A DNA stretch of 64,000 nt from Rhabdaerophilum calidifontis. Its GTDB lineage: Bacteria > Pseudomonadota > Alphaproteobacteria > Rhizobiales > Beijerinckiaceae. The stretch lies in the NCBI RefSeq assembly GCF_008641065.1, contig NZ_VTRS01000001.1, positions 558,001 through 622,000 on the forward strand. The letters run 5' to 3'. Both the position numbers and the translations under genes were made by a program. How positions within the stretch are numbered: the stretch's first letter is position 1; the number at the start of each line of letters is the position of its first letter. Under the pieces are notes generated by a model. The model was not told where the DNA came from, did not search any database, and saw only the letters and a list, made by a program, of their open reading frames with translations. Below, piece by piece: positions 52,996 through 63,873 of the stretch.

Positions 52996-54972
52996 GTGAC
53001 GGATGACGCCACCGCCAAGCTTGATACCTTTCCGAAATGGCTTGCGTATAACGCAGCCGTCCGGCCGGTCCGGCCGGCGATGCGGCACAAGGATCTCGGC
53101 ATCTGGAAGGAATGGAGCTGGGCCGAGGTCAACGACATCGTGCGCGCGCTGACGCTTGGCCTCATGGCGCATGGCCTCGAACGCGGCGACAAGATCGCGA
53201 TCATCGGCAGCAACCGCCCGAAACTCTACTGGTCGATCATGGCGGCGCAGATGGCCGGCGCGGTGCCGGTGCCGGTTTACGCCGACGCGGTCGCCGACGA
53301 GATGGCCTATGTGCTGGAGCATGCCGAGGTGCGCTTCGCCTGCGTGCAGGACCAGGAGCAGGTCGACAAGCTTCTTGCGATCTCCGACCGGCTCAAGACG
53401 CTGGACATGGTGTTCTACGACGAGCCGCGCGGCCTGCGCGATTACGATCACGCCCGCCTTCGGCCGATCGAGGATCTGATCAGCCAGGGCAAGGCGCAGA
53501 TCCTGGCCGATCCCGATGCCGTCCGCCGGCTCGATGCGCGGATCGCCGAAGGCGGCGGCGACGATATCTCGATCATCCTCTATACGTCGGGCACGACCGG
53601 GCGCTCCAAGGGCGTGATGCTCGCGGCCGGACGCTGCGTCGCCGCGGCGCGCGACACTGTCGCCTTCGACAGGTTGACGGATCGCGATCAGATCATCGCC
53701 TATCTGCCGCTCGCCTGGGTCGGGGATCATTATCTCAACTACGCCCAGGCCATCGTCGCCGGCTGCACCATCAACTGCCCGGAGAGCCCCGAGACGGCGG
53801 TGGAGGATCGGCGCGAGATCGGCGTCACCTTCGCCTTCGCGCCGCCGAGGGTCTATGAGAGCCTGCTGACGCGGATCATGATCCGCATGGAGGATGCCGG
53901 CTGGCTGAAGCGCAGGCTGTTCCACTATTACATCGGGGTCGCGAAGCGCTGGGGCGAGAAGATCCTCGACGGCAAGCCGGTGCCCTTGCCGGCACGGCTC
54001 AATTACGCGCTCGGCCATCTGCTGATCTATGGACCGCTCAAGAACGTGCTCGGGATGACGAGCGTGCGCGTCGCCTATACCGCCGGCGAGGCGATCGGGC
54101 CGGAACTCTTCTCGTTCTACCGCTCGATCGGGCTCAACCTGAAGCAGCTCTACGGGCAGACGGAAGCGTTCCTCTACGTCACCTGCCAGACGGATACCGC
54201 CGTGCGCGCCGATTGCGTGGGCCCGGCGACGCCCAATGTCGATATCCGCATCTCGGAGAGCGGCGAGGTGCTCTACCGCTCGCCGGGCCAGTTCCTCGGC
54301 TATTTCAAGGATCCCGAGAAGACGGCCGAGGCGATGACCGAGGACGGCTATGTCCGGACCGGCGATGCCGGCTTCTTCGAGAAGGACGGCCAGCTCCGGA
54401 TCATCGATCGCGCCAAGGATGTCGGTCGTTTGCGCTCCGGTGCGCTGTTCGCCCCCAAATACCTCGAAAACAAACTGAAATTCTTCCCCAATATCCGCGA
54501 GGCAGTCACCTTCGGGCAGGGGCAGGACGCGGTGACGGCGTTCATCAACATTGACCTTACCGCCATGGGCAACTGGGCCGAGCGCAACAATGTCTCCTAT
54601 GGCTCCTACCAGGAATTGGCCGCGCATCCGCAGGTCTATGAGATCATCGCCGGGCATGTGGCCGAGATCAACCGCCAGCTCGCCGAGGAGCCGCTGATGG
54701 CGGGCGCGCAGATCGCCCGGTTCCTGATCCTGCACAAGGAACTCGACGCCGATGACGGCGAACTGACCCGCACGCAGAAGGTCCGCCGCGGCTTCATCGC
54801 GGAGCGATACGCGCCGCTGATCACCGCGCTCTATGACGGTTCGACCGAGGCCGCCATCTCGACCGAGGTCACCTTCGAGGACGGCCGCAAGGGCGTGATC
54901 TCGGCCCGGCTCCGCGTGATGGATGCCCGGACATTCCCGGTCCCGGCCGCGGCGCCGGCCAGGGCGGCGTGA
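52996..54972 (+). CDS. AMP-binding long-chain-type acyl-CoA ligase, Liv-operon associated
   Basis: A 658-residue adenylate-forming ligase. The phosphate loop YTSGTTGRSKGVML is near residue 195, LPLAWVGDHYLNY near 236, YGQTEAFLYVTC near 385, TGDAGFFEKDGQLRIIDRAKD near 455 (partly quoted), and the C-terminal hinge with LTRTQKVRRGFI near 591. It starts at a GTG with GGGGAG upstream. Being the first gene before livG it probably activates the carboxylic acid imported by the transporter. The substrate (aromatic, branched or fatty acid) cannot be fixed. The 286 bases upstream hold no gene; a hairpin CCGGTTCC-GCA-GGAGCCGG lies just before it. Confidence 0.88.
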   Translation: MTDDATAKLDTFPKWLAYNAAVRPVRPAMRHKDLGIWKEWSWAEVNDIVRALTLGLMAHGLERGDKIAIIGSNRPKLYWSIMAAQMAGAVPVPVYADAVADEMAYVLEHAEVRFACVQDQEQVDKLLAISDRLKTLDMVFYDEPRGLRDYDHARLRPIEDLISQGKAQILADPDAVRRLDARIAEGGGDDISIILYTSGTTGRSKGVMLAAGRCVAAARDTVAFDRLTDRDQIIAYLPLAWVGDHYLNYAQAIVAGCTINCPESPETAVEDRREIGVTFAFAPPRVYESLLTRIMIRMEDAGWLKRRLFHYYIGVAKRWGEKILDGKPVPLPARLNYALGHLLIYGPLKNVLGMTSVRVAYTAGEAIGPELFSFYRSIGLNLKQLYGQTEAFLYVTCQTDTAVRADCVGPATPNVDIRISESGEVLYRSPGQFLGYFKDPEKTAEAMTEDGYVRTGDAGFFEKDGQLRIIDRAKDVGRLRSGALFAPKYLENKLKFFPNIREAVTFGQGQDAVTAFINIDLTAMGNWAERNNVSYGSYQELAAHPQVYEIIAGHVAEINRQLAEEPLMAGAQIARFLILHKELDADDGELTRTQKVRRGFIAERYAPLITALYDGSTEAAISTEVTFEDGRKGVISARLRVMDARTFPVPAAAPARAA

Positions 54973-54985
54973 GGGAGCCGGCATC

Positions 54986-55780
<795 letters not shown>

Positions 55781-55794
55781 GGGGAGGCTGCGTG

Positions 55795-56751
55795 ATGGAC
55801 ATCCTCTTCAACGTCTTCGTCGATCCCTTCCTCCAGATGCGCGCCGCGCCGGATCTGCTGGTGCAGACCCTTTGGGAGGGGCTCGTCTCCGGCGTGCTCT
55901 ACGCGCTGATCGCGCTCGGTTTCGTGCTGATCTTCAAGGCATCCGGCGTGTTCAACTTCGCGCAGGGCATCATGGTGGTGTTCGCGGCGCTGACGCTGGT
56001 CGGCTTCCACGAGAAGGGCGTGCCGGCCTGGCTGGCGGTGGCGTTGACGCTCGGGGTCATGGCGCTGCTCGCGATGGCGGTTGAGCGCGTGGTGCTGCGG
56101 CCGCTGGTCAACCAGCCGGACATCATCCTGTTCATGGCGACCTTCGGGCTGACCTATGTGCTGATCGGACTCGGGGAATTCATCTTCGGCGGCGAGCCGA
56201 AGCAGATGATCACCGAGGAATTGTTCATCCCGCGCGGCGCCATCGACGTGGCGGTGCTGGGCGGTCGCGTGACCTTCCAGAAGATCGACATCGCGGCAGC
56301 GCTCATCGCCTCGCTGATGATCGCCGGGCTCGCCCTGTTCTTCCAGTATACGCGCATCGGCCGGGCGCTGCGCGCGGTTGCCGACAGCCACAAGGCGGCG
56401 CTTTCGGTCGGCATCTCGCTGAACCAGATCTGGGTCATCGTCTGGTTCGCGGCCGGCATCGTCGCGCTCATCACCGGCATCATGTGGGGCGCGCGCTCGG
56501 ATGTCTCCTTCGCGCTCCAGGTCATCGCGCTCAAGGCGCTGCCGGTGCTCATCCTCGGCGGCTTCACCTCGATTCCCGGCGCGATCGTCGGCGGGCTGAT
56601 CATCGGCCTCGGCGAGAAGCTCGGCGAATTCTACTGGGGGCCGCTGGTCGGCGGCGGCATCGAGAACTGGGTCGCCTATGTCATCGCGCTCGCCTTCCTG
56701 ATGGTGCGGCCGCAGGGCCTTTTCGGCGACAAGATCATCGAGCGGATCTGA
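55795..56751 (+). CDS. livH: Liv-type ABC transporter permease (LivH)
   Basis: A 318-residue permease with about eight hydrophobic helices and the family phrases GVLYALIALGFVLIFKASGV near residue 39 and ALKALPVLILGGFTSIPGAI near 248. It follows livG by 14 bases with GAGGGGAGG as ribosome site. The N-terminus is slightly longer than in E. coli LivH. Confidence 0.9.
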   Translation: MDILFNVFVDPFLQMRAAPDLLVQTLWEGLVSGVLYALIALGFVLIFKASGVFNFAQGIMVVFAALTLVGFHEKGVPAWLAVALTLGVMALLAMAVERVVLRPLVNQPDIILFMATFGLTYVLIGLGEFIFGGEPKQMITEELFIPRGAIDVAVLGGRVTFQKIDIAAALIASLMIAGLALFFQYTRIGRALRAVADSHKAALSVGISLNQIWVIVWFAAGIVALITGIMWGARSDVSFALQVIALKALPVLILGGFTSIPGAIVGGLIIGLGEKLGEFYWGPLVGGGIENWVAYVIALAFLMVRPQGLFGDKIIERI

Positions 56752-56764
56752 GGGACGGAACAGC

Positions 56765-57844
56765 ATGCTCTACCGCGAGACCGGCCAGTTCAAGAAGACC
56801 TATGCCGCGGACATGGCGGTGTTCCCGATCCTTCAGGACCGGATCGGCCTCGCCGTGATCCTCGTCGTCGCGGCGGGTTTCATCCCGGCCTTTGGGTCCA
56901 ATTTCTTCCTGTCGTCGGTGATGATCCCGTTCCTCGTCTTCAGCCTCGCGGCGATGGGGCTCAACATCATCACCGGCTATACCGGGCTGATCTCGCTCGG
57001 CACCGGCGCCTTCATGGGGGTGGGCGCCTATGCCTGCTACAAGCTGACGACGGCCTTTCCCGGCGTGAACATCGTCGTGTGGATCCTGGTCTCGGGCTTC
57101 TTTTCCGCTGCCATCGGCGCGGTGTTCGGGCTGCCTTCGCTGCGGATCAAGGGCTTCTATCTCGCGGTGGCGACGCTCGCGGCGCAATTCTTCCTCGAAT
57201 GGTGCTTCGTCCGCATCCCCTGGCTCTACAATTACGCCGCCTCCGGCGCGATCGAGGTTCCCACGCGGACGCTGCTCGGCATTCCGGTCACCGGTGCCAC
57301 GGCGACGCCGACGACGCGCTATCTCGTCATTCTCGGGCTTGTCGTGCTGCTGACCTGGGTGGCCTCGAACATCCTGCATGGGCGGATCGGCCGCACCTTC
57401 ATGGCGGTGCGCGACATGGATATCGCGGCGGAACTCATGGGCATCCGGCTGCTGCCGGCGAAGCTGATGGCCTTCGCGCTCTCCTCCTTCTATTGCGGCG
57501 TTGCCGGCGCGGTGATGATGTTCCTCTGGTATGGCGGTGGCGAGGCCAGCGACGCCTTCAACATCAATCAGAGCTTCAACATCCTGTTCATGGTGATCAT
57601 CGGCGGGCTCGGCTCGCTGATCGGCTGCTTCCTCGGGGCGGCGCTCCTGAACGTGGTGCCGATCATCCTGAAATTCGGCCTCCCGGCGCTCGGCGTGCCG
57701 CTCGGCGGCGCCACCGCCGAGCATATCAACCACCTTTTCGTGGGCGGGCTGATCATCTTTTTCTTGATCGTCGAGCCGCACGGGCTCGCGCGGCTCTGGC
57801 AGATCATGAAGCAGAAGCTGCGAACCTGGCCGTTCCCCTATTGA
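56765..57844 (+). CDS. livM: Liv-type ABC transporter permease (LivM)
   Basis: A 359-residue permease, the second channel subunit. Typical parts are LAAMGLNIITGYTGLISLG near residue 61, FFLEWCFV, VRDMDIAAELMGIRLLPAKL near 218 and a late NILFMVIIGGLGSLIG near 275. A hydrophilic 35-residue N-terminus precedes the first helix. It follows livH after 13 bases. Confidence 0.9.
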   Translation: MLYRETGQFKKTYAADMAVFPILQDRIGLAVILVVAAGFIPAFGSNFFLSSVMIPFLVFSLAAMGLNIITGYTGLISLGTGAFMGVGAYACYKLTTAFPGVNIVVWILVSGFFSAAIGAVFGLPSLRIKGFYLAVATLAAQFFLEWCFVRIPWLYNYAASGAIEVPTRTLLGIPVTGATATPTTRYLVILGLVVLLTWVASNILHGRIGRTFMAVRDMDIAAELMGIRLLPAKLMAFALSSFYCGVAGAVMMFLWYGGGEASDAFNINQSFNILFMVIIGGLGSLIGCFLGAALLNVVPIILKFGLPALGVPLGGATAEHINHLFVGGLIIFFLIVEPHGLARLWQIMKQKLRTWPFPY

Positions 57845-57939
57845 GGCGCGGCGCAACACCATCTTGTTGCCCGGCTCCCGGGCGCGCAAGATCAACCGAA
57901 CCGCCTCCCGCGAGGGGCGGACACAAGGAGGAAAGGCCG

Positions 57940-59256
57940 ATGAAGACCAATCTGACCCTCACGGCACTTGCCGCGGCGACCTTCGCCGCGTTCGCGGTGC
58001 CGGCGGCGGCGCAGGATTCGATCTATGTCCCGCTGCTCACCTACCGCACCGGCCCTTTCGCGGGGTCGGGCATCCATATCGCCAACGGCATGCGCGACTA
58101 TCTCGAGATGCTCAACCAGCGCGACGGCGGCATCGGAGGCGCGAAAATCGTCATCGAGGAATGCGAGACCGGCTACGACACCAAGAAGGGTGTCGAGTGC
58201 TATGAATCGATGAAGGGCAAGAAGCCGGTCATCGTGAACCCGTATTCGACCGGCACCACGCTCCAGCTCATTCCCAAGGCGGCGGTGGACAAGGTTCCGG
58301 TCCTGTCGATGGCCTATGGGCTCTCGGCTTCGGCGGACGGGACGAACTTCCCGTGGATCTTCAACCCGCCGGCGACCTATTGGGACGGCGCCTCGGTGTT
58401 CGTGAAGCATGTGCTCGCCACCGAGGGCGGCAACATCAAGGGCAAGACGATCGGGCTCCTGCATCTCGATGCGCCGTTCGGCAAGGAGCCGATCCCCGTG
58501 CTCGAGGCGCTCTCCAAGGAATACGGCTTCAATCTGAAGCTCTATCCGGTTCCGGCCGCGCAGATGCAGAACCAATCCTCGCAATGGCTTGCCATCCGGC
58601 GCGACCGCGTCGACTGGATCTACAACCAGGGCTGGGGGGCGATGAACCCGACGGCGGTCAAGGAAGCGATCAAGAACGGCTTCCCGATCGACAGGCTCGT
58701 CGGCGTCTGGTGGGCCGGCGGGGATGACGATGCCCGCGCGGGCGAAGCCGCCGCCAAGGGCTACAAGACGCTGAACTTCCACAATACCGGCGCCAATTTC
58801 CCGGTGATGCAAGACATTCTCAAGCATGTCCATGACAAGGGGCTGAGCCAGGGCAAGCGCGAGCAGGTCGGCGAGAATCTCTACAATCGCGGCGTCTACA
58901 ACTCGATGCTGATCGCCGAGGCCGTGCGCACCGCGCAGAAGATCACCGGCAAGAAGGCGGTGACGGGCGAGGATGTCCGGCGCGGGCTCGAGGCGCTGAA
59001 CCTCACCGAGGCGCGGCTCAAGGAGATCGGCATGGAAGGCTTCGCCAATCCGGTGAAGATCGCCTGCAACGATCACAACGGCCATAACCGGGTGTTCGTC
59101 TCGCAATGGGATGGCACGAAATACGTCAAGGCATCGGACTGGATGGAGCCGATCAAGAACATCGTCCGGCCGCTGATCGAGGCCGAGGCGAAGGATTACG
59201 TCGCCAAGAACACCGGCTGGCCACAGCGCACCGAGCCCTGCGAGAAGGGCGCGTAA
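57940..59256 (+). CDS. Liv-type ABC transporter substrate-binding protein
   Basis: A 438-residue periplasmic binding protein (Peripla_BP_6). A Sec signal peptide is cleaved after AAAQ near residue 24. The mature part starts with VPLLTYRTGPFAGSG and has two lobes; IACNDHNGHNRVFVSQWDG near 367 is typical of the subgroup found with acyl-CoA ligases rather than true leucine binders. AAGGAGGAAAGG gives a strong ribosome site. The ligand is probably a carboxylic acid or amide, inferred from the coupled ligase. Confidence 0.9.
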   Translation: MKTNLTLTALAAATFAAFAVPAAAQDSIYVPLLTYRTGPFAGSGIHIANGMRDYLEMLNQRDGGIGGAKIVIEECETGYDTKKGVECYESMKGKKPVIVNPYSTGTTLQLIPKAAVDKVPVLSMAYGLSASADGTNFPWIFNPPATYWDGASVFVKHVLATEGGNIKGKTIGLLHLDAPFGKEPIPVLEALSKEYGFNLKLYPVPAAQMQNQSSQWLAIRRDRVDWIYNQGWGAMNPTAVKEAIKNGFPIDRLVGVWWAGGDDDARAGEAAAKGYKTLNFHNTGANFPVMQDILKHVHDKGLSQGKREQVGENLYNRGVYNSMLIAEAVRTAQKITGKKAVTGEDVRRGLEALNLTEARLKEIGMEGFANPVKIACNDHNGHNRVFVSQWDGTKYVKASDWMEPIKNIVRPLIEAEAKDYVAKNTGWPQRTEPCEKGA

Positions 59257-59265
59257 CGAAAACGA

Positions 59266-59329
59266 CAGTCGGCAATCGGAAACGGGCAATCGGGCTCGGC
59301 CCGAACCCCGGTCAGACGATCGCCGACTG
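59266..59329. repeat. Inverted-repeat-rich spacer between binding protein and livF
   Basis: The 104-base gap holds nested dyads: CAGTCGGC...GCCGACTG (12-base arms with one mismatch if extended), TCGGGC-TCG-GCCCGA inside, and CCATT-GCC-AATGG just after. Sequences of the type GGCAATCGG recur three times. It looks like a small palindromic intergenic repeat. Confidence 0.55.
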
Positions 59330-59360
59330 CCCATTGCCAATGGCCCGCCCGGAGAATCCC

Positions 59361-60185
59361 ATGTCCGCCGCGCATGAAACCGCCGAGCCGATCCTCTCGG
59401 TCAACAATATCGAGGTGATCTACGATCACGTGATCCTCGTGCTCAAGGGCGTGTCGCTCACGGTGCCGCGCGGCGGCATCGTGGCGCTGCTCGGCGCCAA
59501 CGGCGCCGGCAAGACCACGACGCTCAAGGCGGTCTCGAACCTGCTCAGGGCCGAGCGCGGCGATGTCACCAAGGGCTCGATCGTCTTCGAGGGCGAACGG
59601 GTCGACGCGATGAGCCCGGCGGATCTCGTCCGCCGCGGCTGCATCCAGGTCATGGAGGGCCGGCATTGCTTCGGCCATCTGACCATCGAGGAGAACCTGC
59701 TCACCGGCGCCTTCACGCGGCGGGACGGCCAGGGCGCCATCAAGCGCGACATGGAGATGGTCTATGCCTATTTCCCGCGCCTGCGGCAGCGGATGAAATC
59801 CATGGCGGGCTACACGTCCGGCGGCGAGCAGCAGATGTGCGCCATCGGCCGGGCGCTGATGAGCCGGCCGAAGATGATCCTGCTCGACGAGCCCTCGATG
59901 GGCCTCGCGCCGCAGATCGTCGAGGAGATCTTCGAGATCGTGAAGGATCTCAACGCCAAGGAGGGCGTCTCGTTCCTGCTCGCCGAGCAGAACACCAACA
60001 TGGCGCTGAAATACGCGACCTATGGCTACATCATGGAGACCGGCCGCATCGTCATGGATGGCGACGCCCAGTCCCTGCGCGAGAACGAGGACGTCAAGGA
60101 ATTCTATCTCGGCGTCTCGGAGGGGGACCGCAAGTCGTTCCGGGAGGTCAAGAGCTACAAGCGGCGCAAGCGCTGGCTCGCCTGA
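59361..60185 (+). CDS. livF: Liv-type ABC transporter ATP-binding protein (LivF)
   Basis: A 274-residue ATPase. Walker A GANGAGKTTTLKA is near residue 43, the signature TSGGEQQMCAIGRAL near 152 and Walker B ILLDEPSMGLAP near 172. GGAG sits six bases before the ATG. It is longer than E. coli LivF at the C-terminus (KSYKRRKRWLA), as usual in the ligase-associated subgroup. Last gene of the operon. Confidence 0.91.
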   Translation: MSAAHETAEPILSVNNIEVIYDHVILVLKGVSLTVPRGGIVALLGANGAGKTTTLKAVSNLLRAERGDVTKGSIVFEGERVDAMSPADLVRRGCIQVMEGRHCFGHLTIEENLLTGAFTRRDGQGAIKRDMEMVYAYFPRLRQRMKSMAGYTSGGEQQMCAIGRALMSRPKMILLDEPSMGLAPQIVEEIFEIVKDLNAKEGVSFLLAEQNTNMALKYATYGYIMETGRIVMDGDAQSLRENEDVKEFYLGVSEGDRKSFREVKSYKRRKRWLA

Positions 60186-60188
60186 GCC

Positions 60189-60683
60189 CTATCCGCGCAG
60201 GGCCATCGTCACCCAGGCGGCGAGGAAGGGGAAGGGCAGCGATACCAGGCAGCGCAGCGCCACCAGCCGCCCCGGCATGGACGGCATCTCCCAGGTGATG
60301 ATGCGGTTCAGCGTCAGCAGCGACCAGGCGGTTACATAGGCGATCACCTGCGCGAAATCGGCGCCGGCCTTCAGCGCCGCGGCGCCGAGCGCATAGCCGA
60401 CCACCGGGCCGCCCGGCGTCAGCACGCCGGCAAGGCTCGCGAGAAGCGTGCCGGTGAAGCCGGAATCCGGGCCGAACCAGGCGAGAACGGTCTCCTTCGG
60501 CATCAGATGCGCAAGGAAGCCCGAGCCGAGAATGCCGATCATCAGCCGCGGCAGCAGATGCAGGAACTGGCCCTGCGCGTCCTCCAGCCCCTTGATGAAG
60601 GTGGAGCGGCCGCGCCGCAGGGCGATGCCGGAGAGCAGGATCGTGATCGCCGCCAGCAGAAGCGTGAAGCCGAGAACGATCAC
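60189..60683 (-). CDS. Half-size permease B (ArsP/DUF318-like C-terminal half)
   Basis: A 164-residue membrane protein with four to five helices. LPRLMIGILGSGFLAHLMP near residue 44 and LTPGGPVVGYALGAAALKAG near 88 resemble one half of ArsP_1-family permeases. It starts at a GTG that overlaps the stop of the other half (GTGA), so both are made together. The substrate is unknown; ArsP proteins export organoarsenicals or other small compounds. It meets livF tail to tail. Confidence 0.68.
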   Translation of the reverse strand: MIVLGFTLLLAAITILLSGIALRRGRSTFIKGLEDAQGQFLHLLPRLMIGILGSGFLAHLMPKETVLAWFGPDSGFTGTLLASLAGVLTPGGPVVGYALGAAALKAGADFAQVIAYVTAWSLLTLNRIITWEMPSMPGRLVALRCLVSLPFPFLAAWVTMALRG

Positions 60684-61279
60684 GATCCGGCCTCACCGCC
60701 GTTGCCGGCCGGCGGCGCCTTCGCCGTGCGCGGTGCGATACGATCGAGAACCGGCGCGCGGGCGAGAAGCCCGAGCAGGACCGGCAGCGGCAGCGAGATC
60801 AGGAAGCGGAACAGCACGAAATCCGGCCCGAAGAACGGCATTTCCCAGATGATCGCGCGGTTGATGCCGACGAGCAGCCAGGCGGAAATGAAGGCGATTG
60901 CCGCGCCGCGATCCGCTCCCGATGTCAGCAGCACCGCCGCCAGCGGGAAGATCGTGAACGGGCCGGCCGGGAAGAGCATGCCGATCAGCGCCGCGAGCCC
61001 GAGGCCGAGCAGCCCGGAGCCCTCGCCGACGAAGCGCTCGATGGTCTCGCGCGCGATCAGCAGCCGGATCAGCGCGCCGATCAGGCAGCCGAGCGCCACC
61101 TTGGGCAGGATCGCGGCGAAGAGCCAGAGATCCTCCGCCAGGATGCGAAGCGCGACGCTGCCGCCTTCGGTCGCAAACACATAGCCGGCCGCGCCGAAGG
61201 ACAGGCCCGCCACCATGGCGAGCCCCCAATCGAGGCGCAGCAGGCCACGGAAGCGCGAGGCGGGTGGTTCAGCGGGCAA
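60680..61279 (-). CDS. Half-size permease A (ArsP/DUF318-like N-terminal half)
   Basis: A 199-residue membrane protein with about five helices. LPKVALGCLIGALIRLLIAR near residue 58 and LFPAGPFTIFPLAAVLLTSG near 101 parallel the same two motifs in the downstream half. The start is uncertain: the first possible codon is a TTG at 61279; an ATG at 61216 with GGGGG upstream would remove 21 residues. Together with the next gene it makes one full permease-like set. Confidence 0.68.
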   Translation of the reverse strand: MPAEPPASRFRGLLRLDWGLAMVAGLSFGAAGYVFATEGGSVALRILAEDLWLFAAILPKVALGCLIGALIRLLIARETIERFVGEGSGLLGLGLAALIGMLFPAGPFTIFPLAAVLLTSGADRGAAIAFISAWLLVGINRAIIWEMPFFGPDFVLFRFLISLPLPVLLGLLARAPVLDRIAPRTAKAPPAGNGGEAGS

Positions 61280-61297
61280 GGCCGGCGAGATCCCGGC

Positions 61298-62125
61298 TCA
61301 GACCTTGGCCGATTGCGCCGCGGCATCGATATGCGCGACGAGGCCCGGTTCGATCCGCAGCGTCGTGGCCAGCGCGGCGAGAAAATCCTTCTCCTCCTGC
61401 CGGTCGGGATCGATGGCGAGGCGCGCGGCGGCATAGACCTGCGCGGCCTCCTCGGGCGTGGCGATGCCCGCGGCCAAGGTTGCGAGATCGGCCGGGTTGG
61501 CGAATTCCTGCTCCAGGAAGGCGGCGGCCTCCTGGTCGAGGCCCGCCGCCTTGAGGTTGCCGGCGATTGCCGCGCGTTCGGTGGCGTCGACGATGCCGTC
61601 CGCGGAGGCCGCGGCGATCATCGCCCGCACCAGGCGGAGCGCATGCCCCTGCTCGTCGGCCGGGGCAGGCAGGGCGGCCGGGGTCGGTCCGGACGCGGCG
61701 TCCTGAAGGTCGAGCAGCGGCTTGCCGGCCTGGTAGTTCTGGAAGGCTTTGTAGGCGAGCCCTCCGATCAGCGCGAGCCCCCCCATCTTCGCCGCGCCGG
61801 CGGTGAGCTTCCGGCCGCCTTCCGTGCCGAGCAGCACGGCGGCGAGGCCGCCGAGCGCCGCGCCGGTCGCGAGCTGGTTGCGCGCCGCCAGGTCCTTCGC
61901 CTGGGCGATGAAATCCGACGGGGTGCGGCCCGTGGATTGGGTGACCATGTCCGAGGCGCGCTGCGAGGCGCCGGTCGCGGCATCGATCTGGCCTGCGGCC
62001 TGGCTCATGCCGGCCGTCGCCTGGTTGAGCACCTGGCCGACCACGGCCCCGATCTGCCCGAGGCCCGACGCGCCTCCGGATCCCGACTGGACGAGCATGT
62101 CGAGCAGCTTGCGCGCGTCAAACAT
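61298..62125 (-). CDS. TerB-type / DUF533 protein
   Basis: A 275-residue protein. The N-terminal MFDARKLLDMLV and a Gly/Ala-rich middle with one hydrophobic stretch (LALIGGLAYKAFQNYQAG near residue 120) precede a helical TerB-like domain (about residues 155-270, VRAMIAAASADGIVDATERA). DUF533 proteins (E. coli YebE) are inner-membrane associated and envelope-stress related; function is unproven. AAAGGG eight bases before the ATG at 62125 supports the start over a GTG at 62134. Confidence 0.83.
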   Translation of the reverse strand: MFDARKLLDMLVQSGSGGASGLGQIGAVVGQVLNQATAGMSQAAGQIDAATGASQRASDMVTQSTGRTPSDFIAQAKDLAARNQLATGAALGGLAAVLLGTEGGRKLTAGAAKMGGLALIGGLAYKAFQNYQAGKPLLDLQDAASGPTPAALPAPADEQGHALRLVRAMIAAASADGIVDATERAAIAGNLKAAGLDQEAAAFLEQEFANPADLATLAAGIATPEEAAQVYAAARLAIDPDRQEEKDFLAALATTLRIEPGLVAHIDAAAQSAKV

Positions 62126-62216
62126 CGAGTTCACCCTTTCGTTTCAATTCCGCTGACGGGATCTGGGGTGACGAAGCGCGATGGCAAGATGATGACGGTG
62201 CGGAACCGGCGCGGCG

Positions 62217-63065
<849 letters not shown>

Positions 63066-63123
63066 GGCGGCTCCTTCAAGGTCTCCGGTTCGGCGGTTCT
63101 GGTCCGGGATCGGGATGTGGTTG

Positions 63124-63864
63124 TCAAGCGGGGCGACGGGGCAGCGCCGCGGCGAGCAGATCGAGGAAGCGCGGCAGGTCCGCGGTGATCGCATCGAAGA
63201 TCGGGCGCGGCGCGGCCACGCCCAGGCGCTCCCAATCCTCCTTGTGGTCGCCGCGCGCATCCGGCACCACCAGCACGGTGCGCATGCCGAGCTGTACCGG
63301 CACGTCGAGATTGCGCGGGATATCCTCGAACATCGCCGCCGCGGCCGGGGCGATCGCATGCGTCGCGAGGAAGCGTTCATAGGTCTCGCGCGCCGGCTTC
63401 GGCGTGAAGCGCGAGGCGACGATGTCGAACACGTCGGCGAAGAGATGGTCGATGCCGAGCTGACGCATCGTCTCCTCGGCATGGCGGCGCGAGCCGTTGG
63501 TGAACACGAATTTCCGTCCCGGCAGCCGCGCGATGGCATCGGCGAGGCGCGCATCGGCCGGCAGGTTCGAACGGTCGATGTCGTGCACGAAATCGAGGAA
63601 ATCGTGCGGGTCGATCGCGTGCTCGCGCATCAATCCGTTCAGCGTCGTGCCATGGGCCTGGTAATAATATTTCTGGAGGGCGCGCGCCGTCAGCCCGTCG
63701 ACCCCGAGCAGGTTCGAGACATAGGCCGTGATCTTCTGGTCCACCTTCGGCCAGAGATCGGCATGGGGCGGATAGAGCGTGTTGTCGAGATCGAAGATCC
63801 AGCTCTCGACCGCGGTGAAACGCTGCGCGAGTGCGGGATCGGCCGGGTTTTGTTGAACAGCCAT
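63124..63864 (-). CDS. HAD-type pyrimidine 5'-nucleotidase
   Basis: A 246-residue HAD hydrolase. Motif [10 protein letters not shown] with the nucleophile Asp is near residue 24, motif [11 protein letters not shown] near 119, the Lys of motif III lies in [10 protein letters not shown] near 155 and motif IV is FEDIPRNL near 178. This pattern fits the SDT1/PhoN-like pyrimidine 5'-nucleotidase subfamily that dephosphorylates UMP and CMP. It lies 58 bases upstream of dapD in the same direction, so they are probably cotranscribed. Confidence 0.9.
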   Translation of the reverse strand: MAVQQNPADPALAQRFTAVESWIFDLDNTLYPPHADLWPKVDQKITAYVSNLLGVDGLTARALQKYYYQAHGTTLNGLMREHAIDPHDFLDFVHDIDRSNLPADARLADAIARLPGRKFVFTNGSRRHAEETMRQLGIDHLFADVFDIVASRFTPKPARETYERFLATHAIAPAAAAMFEDIPRNLDVPVQLGMRTVLVVPDARGDHKEDWERLGVAAPRPIFDAITADLPRFLDLLAAALPRRPA

Positions 63865-63873
63865 GGCGGGCGC

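Noticed and set aside
63066-63554. N-terminal extension of dapD
   Set aside because: The dapD ATG at 63065 has a strong ribosome site and the family N-terminus; the extension is antisense-like sequence over the nucleotidase gene.
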